This document shows positions 7,659-16,233 of a DNA stretch of 34,417 nucleotides, piece after piece; the stretch's first letter is position 1; each line of letters starts with the position of its first letter. The notes beneath the pieces are model-generated. The model made no database searches. It was given only the letters and a program-made list of their open reading frames with translations, and had not been told where the DNA came from. Origin of the DNA: Chloroflexota bacterium (GTDB lineage Bacteria > Chloroflexota > Dormibacteria > Aeolococcales > Aeolococcaceae). The translations under genes and the position numbers were made by a program. The stretch spans positions 1 through 34,417 of the forward strand of contig VBGJ01000150.1 in the NCBI GenBank assembly GCA_005880445.1. The letters are read 5' to 3'.

Positions 7659-10537
7659 GGCTCACCACCGATGTCTCCTTCCCAGCTCGCGAGCGCGTCG
7701 CCGCGCTCCCGAAGCACCACGCTCGCCAGCGTCTCAGCAGCGAGCCAGGGCTGCCAAGCATCGACGGCGCGAGCCACGTCACCGGAGGGATCGACCATCA
7801 GCGTGATGCGCTCCTCCACGCGCAATTCCGCCCGTCGCCGCAGCTCGTTGACCTTGCGACTGAGCTCGCGCGCGAGCCACTCCAGCCGAAGCTCATCGGT
7901 GATCTCGGTGTCCAAACTGACGCCCTCGTGACCCTCGGTGACCGGTGCGTACCGGACGCTCTTCACGTTGAGCTCGTCGGCGAAGATTGCTTCGAGCTCG
8001 GGGTCCATCGGAGCACCCGAGACTGTCGCGGCACGCAGGGGCTGTCGAATTCTCATCTGCGCTGTGGTCCGGGCCGCGAGCCCGTCCTCGACAAGACGCC
8101 GCAGTCGCTCCATCTCGTGCAGCACGTCGGGATCGGTCCAGGATCCGTCCATCACCGGGTAATCGGTGAGGTGCACCGAATCGGGAACTCCATCGACCGG
8201 AGCGTCGTCGCCGTCGAAACCAGTCAGATTTCGGTACATCCGCTCGGCCACAAACGGCATGAAGGGCGCGATGAGCCGTGCGGTGGTGACGAGAGCCGTG
8301 TGCAGCGTCGCATACGCCGAGCGCTTGTCGGCCGCGGCGGCCCGCTCCCCTTTCCAGAAGCGGCGCCGGCTGCGGCGTACATACCACTTGGAGAGGTCCT
8401 CGACGAAGCTCTCAACGGAACGGCACGCATCCTGTGCGTCGTACGCATCCATGCGATGACGCACCACGTCCACTGTATGGGCCAGCCTCGCCAGGCACCA
8501 GCGGTCGAGCACAGGCAGCTCGGCGATCGCGGGGAGCGTTGCGGTCGCAGGGTCGAATCCGTCGATCTCCGCATACGTGATGAAGAACGAGTAGATGTTC
8601 CACAGCGTGAGCATGAACAGGCGCACGACTTCCTGGAAGCTCTCTTTCGTGACACGGAGGTCCGTGGCCAGCCCGCCGGCTGAGTAGAAGAACCATCTCG
8701 TTGCGTCGGCGCCGAACTCGTCGAAGGCTGCCATCGGATCGAGGACATTGCCCCGACTCTTGGACATCTTCTTGCCCGCGCGATCGACGACCACGCCCAC
8801 CACCACACAGTTGCGGTACGCGGGTGCGTCGAAGAGAAGTGTGCTCTCGGCGAGCAGCGAGAAGAACCAGCCGCGCGTCTGATCGAGGCTCTCCGATATG
8901 AAATCCGCCGGAAACGTGCGCTCGAAAAGGGCCTCGTTCTCGAAAGGATAATGCCGCTGGGCGAAGGGCATTGCCCCTGAGTCGTACCAGCAGTCCAGGA
9001 CGTGCGGCACGCGGCGCATCACGCCGCCGCACGCTTGACAGGGAAGGGTGATCGAGTCGATGAACGGCTTGTGGAGATCGTCCGCGGCGGTGAGCCCCAC
9101 CTCCGCGGTGCTGCCAATGCAGCGTTTCTCGCCGCACGCCTCGCAGACCCAAATGGGAAGTGGAGTACCCCAGTATCGAGTGCGCGAGAGATTCCAGTCG
9201 ACCAGGTTCTCCAGCCAGTCGCCCATGCGCCCGTCGCGGATGTGCTCTGGGTGCCAGCCGACGGAGTGATTGTGGTGCAGCAGGCGGCTCTTGACCGCCG
9301 TCGTGCGGATGAACCACGAATCGAGCGCGTAGTACAGGAGTGCCGTGTCGCAGCGCCAGCAGAATGGATACGTGTGAGTGATGCGCTCCGCGCGATACAG
9401 CATCCCCTGCTGGCGCAGATCGTCGATGATCTTCGGATCCGCGTCCTTCACGGACATGCCGGCATACCGTCGCTGCCCGTCGAGGAAGCGGCCGTCGAGC
9501 CCAACGACGTGACGGATCGCGATACCCAGTCGCTGGCACAGCTCGAGGTCGGCGACGCCATATGCGGCCGCGGTGTGCACGATGCCGGTACCCTCATCCA
9601 TGCTCACCAGCTCCGGCGCGGCAACGACGACAAAGGCCAGCCCGTCGGGGATCATGTCGGTGAACAGAGGCTCGTACGTGTCGTCGACAAGATCCGAGCC
9701 GCGCATCTCCTCCAGCACCTCGTAGCCGGGGTCGAGAACCGACAGGCGCTCCTTGGCCAGGATGTAGCTCTCACCGCCCTGACTCACCCGCACATAGGTT
9801 TCGTGCGGGTGCACCGCCAGCGCCACGTTTCCTGGAAGCGTCCACGGAGTCGTGGTCCACGCTAGAAAGAAGGTCGTTCCATCCGAATCGTTGACGCGGA
9901 ACTTGACGTAGACGGAGGGGTCGGGCGTGTCCTCCTGGTATCCCAAGCTCAGCTCGTGCGACGACAGGGATGTCTGGCAGCGGGGACAGTACGGCGCAAC
10001 CCTATATCCCGAGTAGAGCAGGTCACGATCCCATAGCTGCTTCAAGCTCCACCACACGGACTCGATGTACGTTCCGTCATACGTGCGATAGGGATGGTCG
10101 AGGTCGAGCCAGAAGCCAAGGCGCTCGGTCATCTCGCGCCACTGGTCGATGTACCTGTTCGTCGACTCCTTGCACAGCGCGTTGAACCGATCGACGCCAT
10201 ACTCCTCGATCTGCTTCTTCCCGCTGATCTTCAGCGCGCGCTCGACCTCGAGCTCGACCGGGAGCCCGTGCGTGTCCCAGCCCGCCTTGCGCTCCACAGA
10301 GAACCCGGCCATCTGCTTGTAGCGCGCGAAAACATCCTTGTACGCGCGAGAGATCACATGGTGGAGACCGGGCAGACCGTTCGCGGTGGGCGGTCCCTCG
10401 TAGAAGACGAAGGGAGGTGCGTCTTTGCGCCACTCCAGCGTGCGCTCGAATACGCGATTGTCCCGCCAGAGCTGGAGAACCTCCACCTCCGCTTCTGCGA
10501 AGCGGGCGCGGCTGGTCACAGGAGAATACCGGGGCAT
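7634..10537 (-). CDS. ileS: Isoleucyl-tRNA synthetase, type 2, with GXHH signature
   Basis: Charges tRNA-Ile with isoleucine. The 967-residue product has the class I catalytic fold split by the CP1 editing insert, KMSKS at 590-594 and an anticodon-binding C-terminus. The motifs GPPTANGLPGLHHV and AGWDTHGLPVELEVE are of the eukaryote-like type 2 (IleS2) branch. The HIGH motif reads G57-L-H-H60: the first and third positions are swapped from HXGH to GXHH. Start: ATG 10537 is preferred because TATCCT, a good -10 element, lies 8 nt upstream and overlaps the alternative TTG 10546. No T-box leader is present. It overlaps lspA downstream, a common ileS-lspA pairing. Confidence 0.97.
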   Translation of the reverse strand: MPRYSPVTSRARFAEAEVEVLQLWRDNRVFERTLEWRKDAPPFVFYEGPPTANGLPGLHHVISRAYKDVFARYKQMAGFSVERKAGWDTHGLPVELEVERALKISGKKQIEEYGVDRFNALCKESTNRYIDQWREMTERLGFWLDLDHPYRTYDGTYIESVWWSLKQLWDRDLLYSGYRVAPYCPRCQTSLSSHELSLGYQEDTPDPSVYVKFRVNDSDGTTFFLAWTTTPWTLPGNVALAVHPHETYVRVSQGGESYILAKERLSVLDPGYEVLEEMRGSDLVDDTYEPLFTDMIPDGLAFVVVAAPELVSMDEGTGIVHTAAAYGVADLELCQRLGIAIRHVVGLDGRFLDGQRRYAGMSVKDADPKIIDDLRQQGMLYRAERITHTYPFCWRCDTALLYYALDSWFIRTTAVKSRLLHHNHSVGWHPEHIRDGRMGDWLENLVDWNLSRTRYWGTPLPIWVCEACGEKRCIGSTAEVGLTAADDLHKPFIDSITLPCQACGGVMRRVPHVLDCWYDSGAMPFAQRHYPFENEALFERTFPADFISESLDQTRGWFFSLLAESTLLFDAPAYRNCVVVGVVVDRAGKKMSKSRGNVLDPMAAFDEFGADATRWFFYSAGGLATDLRVTKESFQEVVRLFMLTLWNIYSFFITYAEIDGFDPATATLPAIAELPVLDRWCLARLAHTVDVVRHRMDAYDAQDACRSVESFVEDLSKWYVRRSRRRFWKGERAAAADKRSAYATLHTALVTTARLIAPFMPFVAERMYRNLTGFDGDDAPVDGVPDSVHLTDYPVMDGSWTDPDVLHEMERLRRLVEDGLAARTTAQMRIRQPLRAATVSGAPMDPELEAIFADELNVKSVRYAPVTEGHEGVSLDTEITDELRLEWLARELSRKVNELRRRAELRVEERITLMVDPSGDVARAVDAWQPWLAAETLASVVLRERGDALASWEGDIGGEPCWMGVRR

Positions 10538-10545
10538 GGTGGCCA

Positions 10546-10551
10546 AGGATA
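10546..10551 (-). promoter_or_regulatory. Putative -10 element, leaderless ileS promoter
   Basis: TATCCT read on the minus strand ends 8 nt before ATG 10537. No Shine-Dalgarno is present between them. This spacing is typical of leaderless transcripts in high-G+C bacteria. No convincing -35 is seen. Confidence 0.45.
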
Positions 10552-10592
10552 CCGGCAGACTGGAGGGCTACCCGTATCGAGTCAGCACGTGT

Positions 10593-11306
10593 TCACGGCG
10601 CCTGCCGGCCCGCCGGCGCGGAAGAGAAAATGGTCCGGCCGATGCGAACCATCGTCGCACCCTCCTCCACTGCGACCTCGAAGTCATCGCTCATGCCCAT
10701 GCTCAACTCAGGCAGCGGCCAGCCACATGCTTGCTCCAGCCGGTCGCGCAGGTGCTTGAGGCGAATGAACGCGGGACGTGCTTGCTCTGGCGCATCGACC
10801 TTCGGCGCGATGGTCATCAGTCCCATCAAGTGAATGCCGGGCAAGCCCACGACCACGCGCACCAGGCGCTCCGCGCCGTCCTCGGTCACACCTGACCGGC
10901 CCGGCTGCCCGGTGAGCTCCACCTCGATCAGCGCGGCCAGGGGCTCCCGCTCGGCGGGCCGCCGCTCCGCGAGCGCACGCGCCACGCGTTCGCCGTCCAC
11001 CGAGTGCACAGCGTCGAAGAGCGCAGCTGCTTGTGCCGCCTTGTTGGTCTGCAGGTGCCCGACCAGGTGCCACGTGGCCACCGACCGAACCTGCGCGTGC
11101 TTGCCGCGAGCCTCCTGCACCCGATTTTCCCCGATGTCGGTGACCCCCGCTGCGATGGCCGCCTCGATCCGGCTCACGTCCACGCCCTTGGTCACTGCGA
11201 CGAGTCGCACGTCCCCAGGGTTCCGAGCCGCGCGTTCTGCAGCCCGAGCAATCCGCTCGCGCACCTCCTCGAGCGACGCGGCAACCGCAGCATGCCCGCC
11301 GCTCAT
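10593..11306 (-). CDS. YggS/PLPBP family pyridoxal phosphate homeostasis protein
   Basis: Cytosolic PLP-binding protein of the YggS/PROSC family, which buffers pyridoxal phosphate and affects amino acid metabolism but has no known enzyme activity. The 237-residue product shows the PLP lysine block VAVTKG, GENRVQEA, WHLVGHLQTNK, the strand LMGLMTIAP, and the C-terminal phosphate-binding block LSMGMSDDFEVAVEEGATMVRIG. Family members are often found near ftsZ and sepF; here it sits two genes after ftsZ. ATG 11306 follows the nrdR stop by 18 nt. No strong ribosome binding site is visible. Confidence 0.95.
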   Translation of the reverse strand: MSGGHAAVAASLEEVRERIARAAERAARNPGDVRLVAVTKGVDVSRIEAAIAAGVTDIGENRVQEARGKHAQVRSVATWHLVGHLQTNKAAQAAALFDAVHSVDGERVARALAERRPAEREPLAALIEVELTGQPGRSGVTEDGAERLVRVVVGLPGIHLMGLMTIAPKVDAPEQARPAFIRLKHLRDRLEQACGWPLPELSMGMSDDFEVAVEEGATMVRIGRTIFSSAPAGRQAP

Positions 11307-11324
11307 GGCGCGAACAACGAACGA

Positions 11325-11855
11325 CTACGTCTCGAGATCGAGCGGAAGGCGGTCGCCGTCGTCACGGGTTCGCCTGCGAGATCGCGTGCCCACCCGCGTG
11401 GGTGGATGCTGCAGCACGTCCTCCAGCGTCGCGCGCATGTCCTGCGCGTCCTTGAACGAGCGGTACACCGACGCAAAACGGATGTAAGCAATCTCGTCGA
11501 GCTCGCGCAGCCGTTCCATCGCCATCTCGCCCACGAGACGGCTGGGCACCTCGAGCTGGTTCTGGTGACGAAGCTCGTTCTCGATCTCGTCGACCATCAT
11601 CTCCAGACGCGCCGGCGCAATGTCGCGCTTTTTGGAGGCGACGAGCAGCCCGCCGAGCAGCTTCTGCCGGTTGAACTCCTCTCGCCGGCCGTCCTTCTTG
11701 ACGACATACAGCACGGGCGCATCCACACGCTCATACGTGGTGAAACGCTTGGTGCAGTTCAGGCACTCGCGGCGGCGCCGAACCGCCTCACCCGTTTCCG
11801 AGTCGCGCGAATCGACGACTTTCGAATCAGCCGCGCCGCAGAATGGACAACGCAT
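11325..11855 (-). CDS. nrdR: Transcriptional repressor NrdR
   Basis: Zinc-ribbon and ATP-cone repressor of ribonucleotide reductase genes, sensing ATP/dATP. The N-terminal zinc ribbon has MRCPFCG and RECLNCTKRFTTYER (four Cys). The ATP-cone begins VVKKDGRREEFNRQKLL and ends near YIRFASVYRSF. The last 25 residues are an Arg-rich tail. The product is 176 residues, slightly above the usual 150-170. The AT of its ATG start forms the outer end of a 14-bp hairpin (11854-11894), so translation may be controlled. It lies directly after ftsZ and before yggS. No palindromic NrdR box was seen in this window. Confidence 0.96.
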   Translation of the reverse strand: MRCPFCGAADSKVVDSRDSETGEAVRRRRECLNCTKRFTTYERVDAPVLYVVKKDGRREEFNRQKLLGGLLVASKKRDIAPARLEMMVDEIENELRHQNQLEVPSRLVGEMAMERLRELDEIAYIRFASVYRSFKDAQDMRATLEDVLQHPPTRVGTRSRRRTRDDGDRLPLDLET

Positions 11856-11894
11856 GCGTGCCGCTCATTTCCCGTCGATCTGAGCGGCACGCAT
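11854..11894 (-). promoter_or_regulatory. Perfect 14-bp hairpin with 9-codon leader ORF over the nrdR start
   Basis: Arms 11854-11867 and 11881-11894 are perfectly complementary over 14 bp with a 13-nt loop. In the mRNA the 5' arm begins 6 nt after the ftsZ stop, and the 3' arm includes the first two bases of the nrdR AUG. Within it, ATG 11894 opens a tiny frame MRAAQIDGK ending TGA at 11867-11865, nine nt before the nrdR start. No U-run follows, so a simple intrinsic terminator is less likely than a structure controlling nrdR translation or read-through from ftsZ. The structure is seen; the control is inference. Confidence 0.6.
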
Positions 11895-11900
11895 ACGCAG

Positions 11901-13007
11901 CTATCGCCTGTCTCTCAGAAAGGCTGGTATGTCCAGGTCGTCCGCGTTGAACGGCGCCGTCTGACGCCCCGCCACAGAGAACGTCGGCTGACGCTGCTCC
12001 GTGACCACCTGGCGTGACGACGGCTCATAGGCGAGCGTCCCGAGCACATCGATCTGGCCGGTGAACCCGGTGGCGATCACCGTGATCTTCACCTCGCCCT
12101 TCATGTGCTCATCGATGACCGTCCCGAAGATGATCTGCGCCTCGGGATCGGCGGATTCGCTGATCAGCTCTGCCGCTTCGTTGACCTCGTACAGCGTGAG
12201 GTCGGATCCTCCGGTGATGTTGAGCAAGATGCCCTTGGCACCCGCGATCGTCGTCTCGAGCAGCGGGCTTGCCACCGCATCGCGAGCCGCATCCGCCGCG
12301 CGTGTATCGCCGGTCCCGAAGCCGATACCCATCAACGCCTGACCCTGGCCCTGCATCACCGCCTTCACGTCGGCGAAGTCGAGGTTGATCACGCCCGGAT
12401 ACACGATGAGATCGCTGATGCCCTGCACGCCCTGACGGAGCACGTCATCCGCAACCTTGAACGCCTCGACGATCGACGTTTTCTTCTCCACCACCTGCTT
12501 GAGACGCTCGTTCGGGATCGTGATCAGTGTGTCGACGCGCCCCTGCAGATTCGCGGTGCCCTCTTCCGCCGTCTTCTGCCGCCGCAGCCCCTCGAAGCGA
12601 AACGGCTTGGTGACCACGCCGATGGTGAGGGCGCCCGTCTCCCGCGCGATCTCCGCGATCACGGGCGCGGCGCCGGTTCCCGTGCCACCACCCATGCCCG
12701 CAGTGATGAAGACCATGTCGCTGTCGCTGAGCGCCTTGGTCAGCTCGTCGCGCGACTCCTCCGCCGCCTCCTGCCCGACGTCCGGGTTGCCGCCGGCCCC
12801 TAGTCCGCGCGTCAACTTGGCGCCGATACGGATCTTGCGATGCGCCGACGAGCCCGAGAGCGCCTGGTGGTCCGTGTTCACGGCGATGAACTCGACGCCC
12901 TTGAGATTGCTCCGGATCATGCGGTTGACGGCGTTGCTGCCGCCACCGCCGATGCCCACCACACGAATGCGGGCATTTCCTTCCAGGGTTCTGTCCAGGT
13001 CTGTCAT
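11901..13007 (-). CDS. ftsZ: Cell division GTPase FtsZ
   Basis: Tubulin-like GTPase forming the division ring at midcell. From ATG 13007 the product is 368 residues: [13 protein letters not shown] (G1) at about 18-30, signature [12 protein letters not shown] at about 104-115, the T7 loop [11 protein letters not shown], and the C-terminal conserved peptide [13 protein letters not shown] that binds FtsA and other partners. The C-terminal linker is short (about 25 residues). ATG 13007 has AGGAG at 13014-13018 with a 6-nt spacer, one of the best ribosome binding sites in the window; the longer in-frame start at 13157 lies inside ftsA and adds unlike sequence. It is followed by the hairpin over the nrdR start. 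Confidence 0.98.
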   Translation of the reverse strand: MTDLDRTLEGNARIRVVGIGGGGSNAVNRMIRSNLKGVEFIAVNTDHQALSGSSAHRKIRIGAKLTRGLGAGGNPDVGQEAAEESRDELTKALSDSDMVFITAGMGGGTGTGAAPVIAEIARETGALTIGVVTKPFRFEGLRRQKTAEEGTANLQGRVDTLITIPNERLKQVVEKKTSIVEAFKVADDVLRQGVQGISDLIVYPGVINLDFADVKAVMQGQGQALMGIGFGTGDTRAADAARDAVASPLLETTIAGAKGILLNITGGSDLTLYEVNEAAELISESADPEAQIIFGTVIDEHMKGEVKITVIATGFTGQIDVLGTLAYEPSSRQVVTEQRQPTFSVAGRQTAPFNADDLDIPAFLRDRR

Positions 13008-13070
13008 GGGCGACTCCTCGGGTTGGGTGGGCGTTGATGAGGCGGAGTTCCGGGTCGTTTTCGTGGGTAC

Positions 13071-13091
13071 CCGAGTGACTGCGTCACCCGG
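13071..13091 (-). other. Hairpin in the ftsA-ftsZ spacer
   Basis: CCGAGTGAC and GTCACCCGG form a 9-bp stem with one mismatch and a 3-nt loop, in the 112-nt spacer between ftsA and ftsZ and 64 nt before the ftsZ start. It could mark processing or partial termination that sets the FtsA:FtsZ ratio, but there is no T-run and no direct evidence. Confidence 0.35.
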
Positions 13092-13119
13092 CCGGTTGAG
13101 ACCATACATCCGTTGGCGT

Positions 13120-14355
13120 TCAGAAAAGCTCACGAAGCCACCTGCCAAAGCGCGCACCAGCCATGGGTCCGCTGGGCGTATGCCCGTTGGAGCGAGGGAG
13201 CTTGCGCGCGCGATTGCTCCGCGCTCCCCAGCGCAGCAGTCCGACCACGGTAGCGTGGTGCGGCCCGCGTATCTCGTCGTTCATGCCGTGCACACCCTGC
13301 GGTGTGGCGACACGCGCGGGAAGGTCGGTCTCCTGCTGCACCACCTCGGCGAATCCACGCAGCAGCGCGCCACCGCCTGTGAGCACGACGCCACCGGGGA
13401 ACAGCGCGGCCGGTCCGGCTCGCTCGATCTCTGCGGCCACGAGCGATGCCATCTCCCTGGCACGGGGACCGATGATCTCGGCGAGAAATCGCTGGGGAAC
13501 ACCAACCGGTTCGTCGTATCCCATCGGTGTCAGGGTCACCTCGGCGTCTGCGGGAAGTGTGAGCTGCAAGCAGTGTCCATAGCTGCGCTTCACCGTCTCC
13601 GCGGTGTCGAGGTCGCAGCGCAGGCCCACCGCGAGATCCGACGTCACGTGGTTGCCGCCGACGGGGATCACTCCGGTGTGCACGATGCTGCCGCGGGAAA
13701 AGACGGCGACATCGCTGGTGCCCCCACCAACATCGACGACGATGACACCGCGCTCGATCTCGTCCTCCGTCACCACTGCCTCGGCAGACGCAAGCACCTG
13801 CAGCACCATGTCGTCGACGTCGAGCCCCGCCTTGTGCACGACCTTGACGATGTTTTGGATTGCGGTGTTCGCACCGGTGACGATGTGCGCGTCGACTTCG
13901 AGGCGATTGCCCGCCATGCCGACTGCATCACGCACGCCCTGTTGACCGTCGATGGTGAACTGCTGCGGCAGCACGTGCACGATGCGCCGTTCCGATGGCA
14001 CGCTCACGGCGCGCGCCGCCTCGATGGCACGACTGACATCCTGATCACGCACCTCGCGATGGCCCGCGGCGACTGCGATGACACCGCGGCTGTTCTGCGA
14101 TGTGATGTGGCCGCCGGCGATGCCGACGACGACGGTGTCGATCGGAATGCCCGCCATCTGCTCCGCCATGTCGACGGCCTCGGCGACCGCTTCGGCGGCG
14201 CGGTCGATCTCGACGACGGCGCCCTTGCGAACTCCCCGCGACGCAGCCTCTCCGACTCCGAGCACGCGCAATCCAGTGGTTTCGAGATCGGCGGCAGCGC
14301 AGCACACCTTTGTCGTTCCCAGATCGAGTGCGAAGACGCGGCGAGGACGGGTCAC
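13120..14355 (-). CDS. ftsA: Cell division protein FtsA
   Basis: Actin-like ATPase that tethers FtsZ to the membrane and recruits divisome proteins. The 411-residue product has the phosphate-1 motif [11 protein letters not shown] near the N-terminus, the SHS2/1C domain, phosphate-2 [15 protein letters not shown], adenosine motif [12 protein letters not shown], and a C-terminal amphipathic helix ending GRWLRELF that acts as membrane anchor. GTG 14355 is chosen because it starts just before the first strand and lies 12 nt after TATACT; upstream in-frame starts (to 14535) add sequence unlike the family. A Cys pair (KVCCAA) follows the first phosphate loop. Transcribed with ftsZ downstream. Confidence 0.96.
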   Translation of the reverse strand: MTRPRRVFALDLGTTKVCCAAADLETTGLRVLGVGEAASRGVRKGAVVEIDRAAEAVAEAVDMAEQMAGIPIDTVVVGIAGGHITSQNSRGVIAVAAGHREVRDQDVSRAIEAARAVSVPSERRIVHVLPQQFTIDGQQGVRDAVGMAGNRLEVDAHIVTGANTAIQNIVKVVHKAGLDVDDMVLQVLASAEAVVTEDEIERGVIVVDVGGGTSDVAVFSRGSIVHTGVIPVGGNHVTSDLAVGLRCDLDTAETVKRSYGHCLQLTLPADAEVTLTPMGYDEPVGVPQRFLAEIIGPRAREMASLVAAEIERAGPAALFPGGVVLTGGGALLRGFAEVVQQETDLPARVATPQGVHGMNDEIRGPHHATVVGLLRWGARSNRARKLPRSNGHTPSGPMAGARFGRWLRELF

Positions 14356-14367
14356 GCTTGAGGCCCG

Positions 14368-14373
14368 AGTATA
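14368..14373 (-). promoter_or_regulatory. Putative -10 element for ftsA
   Basis: TATACT on the minus strand ends 12 nt before GTG 14355, so the transcript would have a leader of about 5 nt and no Shine-Dalgarno. A -35 is weak. This would give ftsA-ftsZ its own promoter, separate from the mraZ-led operon. Confidence 0.5.
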
Positions 14374-14443
14374 GCCCTCGCAGGGTGCCGGCGAAAGGGG
14401 CAGTTTGCGAAAAACCCCAAGATGCTGGGTCTCGCACCTCTGG

Positions 14444-14464
14444 GCACCCACAACATCTGGGTGC
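14444..14464. promoter_or_regulatory. Inverted repeat between divergent ftsA and SRPBCC gene
   Basis: GCACCCA and TGGGTGC are separated by 7 nt, among further copies of CTGGG in the same stretch (14424-14470). The position between two divergent promoters would suit an operator, but no regulator is indicated. Confidence 0.3.
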
Positions 14465-14470
14465 GCCTGG

Positions 14471-14476
14471 TAGCCT
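14471..14476 (+). promoter_or_regulatory. Weak candidate -10 element for the SRPBCC gene
   Basis: TAGCCT lies 12 nt before GTG 14489, the same spacing as the -10 of ftsA on the other strand. No -35 or ribosome binding site is seen. Low certainty. Confidence 0.25.
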
Positions 14477-14488
14477 CTGGGGCAGCCG

Positions 14489-15046
14489 GTGTCGAACCAG
14501 TACCACTTCATCACGCGCTGGCGGATCCGGGCCACCCGCGAAGAGGTCGCCGCGGTGCTCGAGGATCCGCGCGACCTGCCGCGCTGGTGGCCGTCGGTCT
14601 ACCTGGACGTCCGCGTGCTGGACGAGGGCGGCGAGGACGGCGTCGGGCGCGTGGTCGAGCTGTACACGAAGGGATGGCTGCCGTACACGCTCCGCTGGCG
14701 GTTCACGACCACGAGGAACGGCGGCGTCGACGGCCTGTCCCTGCTCGCCGAGGGCGACTTCAACGGTACCGGCACCTGGGTGTTCAAGCAGGACGGCGCC
14801 TTTGTCAACGCGTTCTACGACTGGAGGATCGCGGCGGAAAAGCCGCTTCTACGCCGCCTGACGTGGCTCCTGCGGCCGGCATTCAGCGCCAATCATCGCT
14901 GGGCCATGCGCAAGGGTGAGGAGAGCATGCGACTCGAGATCGAGCGGCGCCGCCGTCCGGCCGGCGAGGCGGCGAACGTGGCAGCTCCACCAGGCCCGAC
15001 ATTCGCCTGGCTCGGACGCCGTCGCGGCGCAACGCGAATCCCGTAA
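14489..15046 (+). CDS. SRPBCC (START-like, polyketide cyclase family) protein
   Basis: A 185-residue protein of the SRPBCC helix-grip fold, which binds small hydrophobic ligands. The N-terminal strand FITRWRIRATREEVAAVLEDP, followed by LPRWWPSVY, is the usual opening helix-strand pattern. A series of beta strands follows (GRVVELYTKGWLPYTLRWRF) and then a C-terminal helix near RWAMRKGEESMRLEIERRR. The last 30 residues are Ala/Pro/Arg-rich and probably unstructured. There is no signal peptide or membrane segment. It is a single gene transcribed away from ftsA and convergent with the dehydrogenase. Ligand and role are unknown. Confidence 0.85.
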   Translation: MSNQYHFITRWRIRATREEVAAVLEDPRDLPRWWPSVYLDVRVLDEGGEDGVGRVVELYTKGWLPYTLRWRFTTTRNGGVDGLSLLAEGDFNGTGTWVFKQDGAFVNAFYDWRIAAEKPLLRRLTWLLRPAFSANHRWAMRKGEESMRLEIERRRRPAGEAANVAAPPGPTFAWLGRRRGATRIP

Positions 15047-15098
15047 ACATGCGAACAGGGCCTCGCCACTGCACCTACCCGACGAGACCCTGCCGGCC

Positions 15099-15116
15099 GC
15101 GGCCCCATCGGGCCGC
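15099..15116. terminator. Hairpin between convergent genes
   Basis: GCGGCCC and GGGCCGC form a perfect 7-bp G+C stem with a 4-nt loop in the 130-nt spacer between the convergent SRPBCC and dehydrogenase genes. There is no T-run, so this is a candidate bidirectional terminator only. Confidence 0.4.
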
Positions 15117-15176
15117 TGAAGCCCGGCAACCGTAGCACCGGGCATCCGGGGCTGTCCAGAGTCCGCGCGAAGCGAA

Positions 15177-16226
15177 TCACTCGAGGGTGAGCACGATCTT
15201 CCCGCGCAGCTCGCCGTGCAGCATCTCGGTGAAGGCCGGCCTCGCGTCGCGCATCGTGTGCGTCGACCCGATGAGCGGCCGCAGCGCACCGGTGGCGACG
15301 AGGTCGACGAGACGGCGCAGCTCTCCGCGCGTGCCCATCGTGGTGCCCGCGATGGTCACGCTGCGAAAGAAGATGCGGTTCAGCTGTGCGGGCGGGTTGC
15401 GGCCGCCGGTCGCGCCGGGCACGACCACGACGCCGCCCGGACGGACGGCGCGGAGGCTCAGCTCCCACGTCGGCTCGCCGACGCTGTCGATGACGGCGTC
15501 GACCCCCACGCCGTCGGTGGCGGCGATCAGGTCGCGGGCGGTCTCCCTGGCGACCGGGAACGCCGCCTCTGCGCCCAGATCGACGGCGAACCGCCGTTTG
15601 TCGTCGTCGCCAGACGTCGCGTAGACGGTGATGCCGGCGAGCCGCGCCAGCAGGATGCAGGCGGTGGCGACCCCTCCGGTCGCTCCGTGCACGAGCACGG
15701 TCATCCCGGGACGCAGGCCGGCGCGGATGAAGAGCGCTCGATACGCCGTCAGGTATGCGGTGGGCAGGCAGGCCGCCTCGTTGAAGCCCACGTGCTCCGG
15801 CACTGGAATCAGGTTCGCTGCCGGGATCGCGACGCGTTCGGCGAATGCGCCGGCGAGCGGCGGCTCGCTCAGCATGCGGAAGGAGCGGCAGGCCATGGGT
15901 TCGTCGCTCAGGCACGCGGCGCAGCGTCCGCACGTGACGACCGGGTAGACCACGACCCTCGTGCCTGGCTCGGGCCCACCACCGGTGGGGGGCGCCCCGC
16001 CGTATCCCTCGACCGTCCCCGCACCGTCGCAACCGAGGATCTGTGGAGGCGTGATCGTCGCTGACGAAACGCCACGCAGCGTCCACAGGTCGTGGTGGTT
16101 GAGCGAGGCCGCCCGCACCCGAACCACGGCCCATCCGGGTTCGGGCTCGGGAGCGGGGCGGTCGCCGACTTCGAGGTTCGCCAGCGGATCGTCTCCGCCG
16201 ACCCGTGCGGCATAGACGGCGAGCAT
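15177..16226 (-). CDS. MDR-family zinc-binding alcohol dehydrogenase/quinone reductase-like oxidoreductase
   Basis: NAD(P)-dependent medium-chain oxidoreductase of 349 residues. The GroES-like N-domain holds ASLNHHDLWTLRG and GCDGAGTVEG. The structural zinc lobe is complete (CGRCAACLSDEPMAC, four Cys). The Rossmann domain has VLVHGATGGVATACILLARLAG. At the position where zinc alcohol dehydrogenases have the catalytic-zinc Cys, this protein has Asn (LNHHDLW), so it probably binds structural zinc but lacks a standard catalytic zinc site. Many proteins named zinc-binding dehydrogenase share this. ATG 16226 has TACGGT 7 nt upstream and no Shine-Dalgarno. The gene is divergent from MTHFR and stands alone. 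Substrate cannot be told. Confidence 0.9.
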   Translation of the reverse strand: MLAVYAARVGGDDPLANLEVGDRPAPEPEPGWAVVRVRAASLNHHDLWTLRGVSSATITPPQILGCDGAGTVEGYGGAPPTGGGPEPGTRVVVYPVVTCGRCAACLSDEPMACRSFRMLSEPPLAGAFAERVAIPAANLIPVPEHVGFNEAACLPTAYLTAYRALFIRAGLRPGMTVLVHGATGGVATACILLARLAGITVYATSGDDDKRRFAVDLGAEAAFPVARETARDLIAATDGVGVDAVIDSVGEPTWELSLRAVRPGGVVVVPGATGGRNPPAQLNRIFFRSVTIAGTTMGTRGELRRLVDLVATGALRPLIGSTHTMRDARPAFTEMLHGELRGKIVLTLE

Positions 16227-16233
16227 GCCGCCG

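Noticed and set aside
10538-10592. T-box riboswitch or other leader in front of ileS
   Set aside because: Only 55 nt separate yggS and ileS, and TATCCT lies 8 nt before the start, so there is no room for a T-box.
12457-14361. Long plus-strand open frame of about 630 codons over ftsZ and ftsA
   Set aside because: It is antisense to two certain genes, has His/Asp/Arg-rich non-family sequence, and is expected from high G+C third-position bias.
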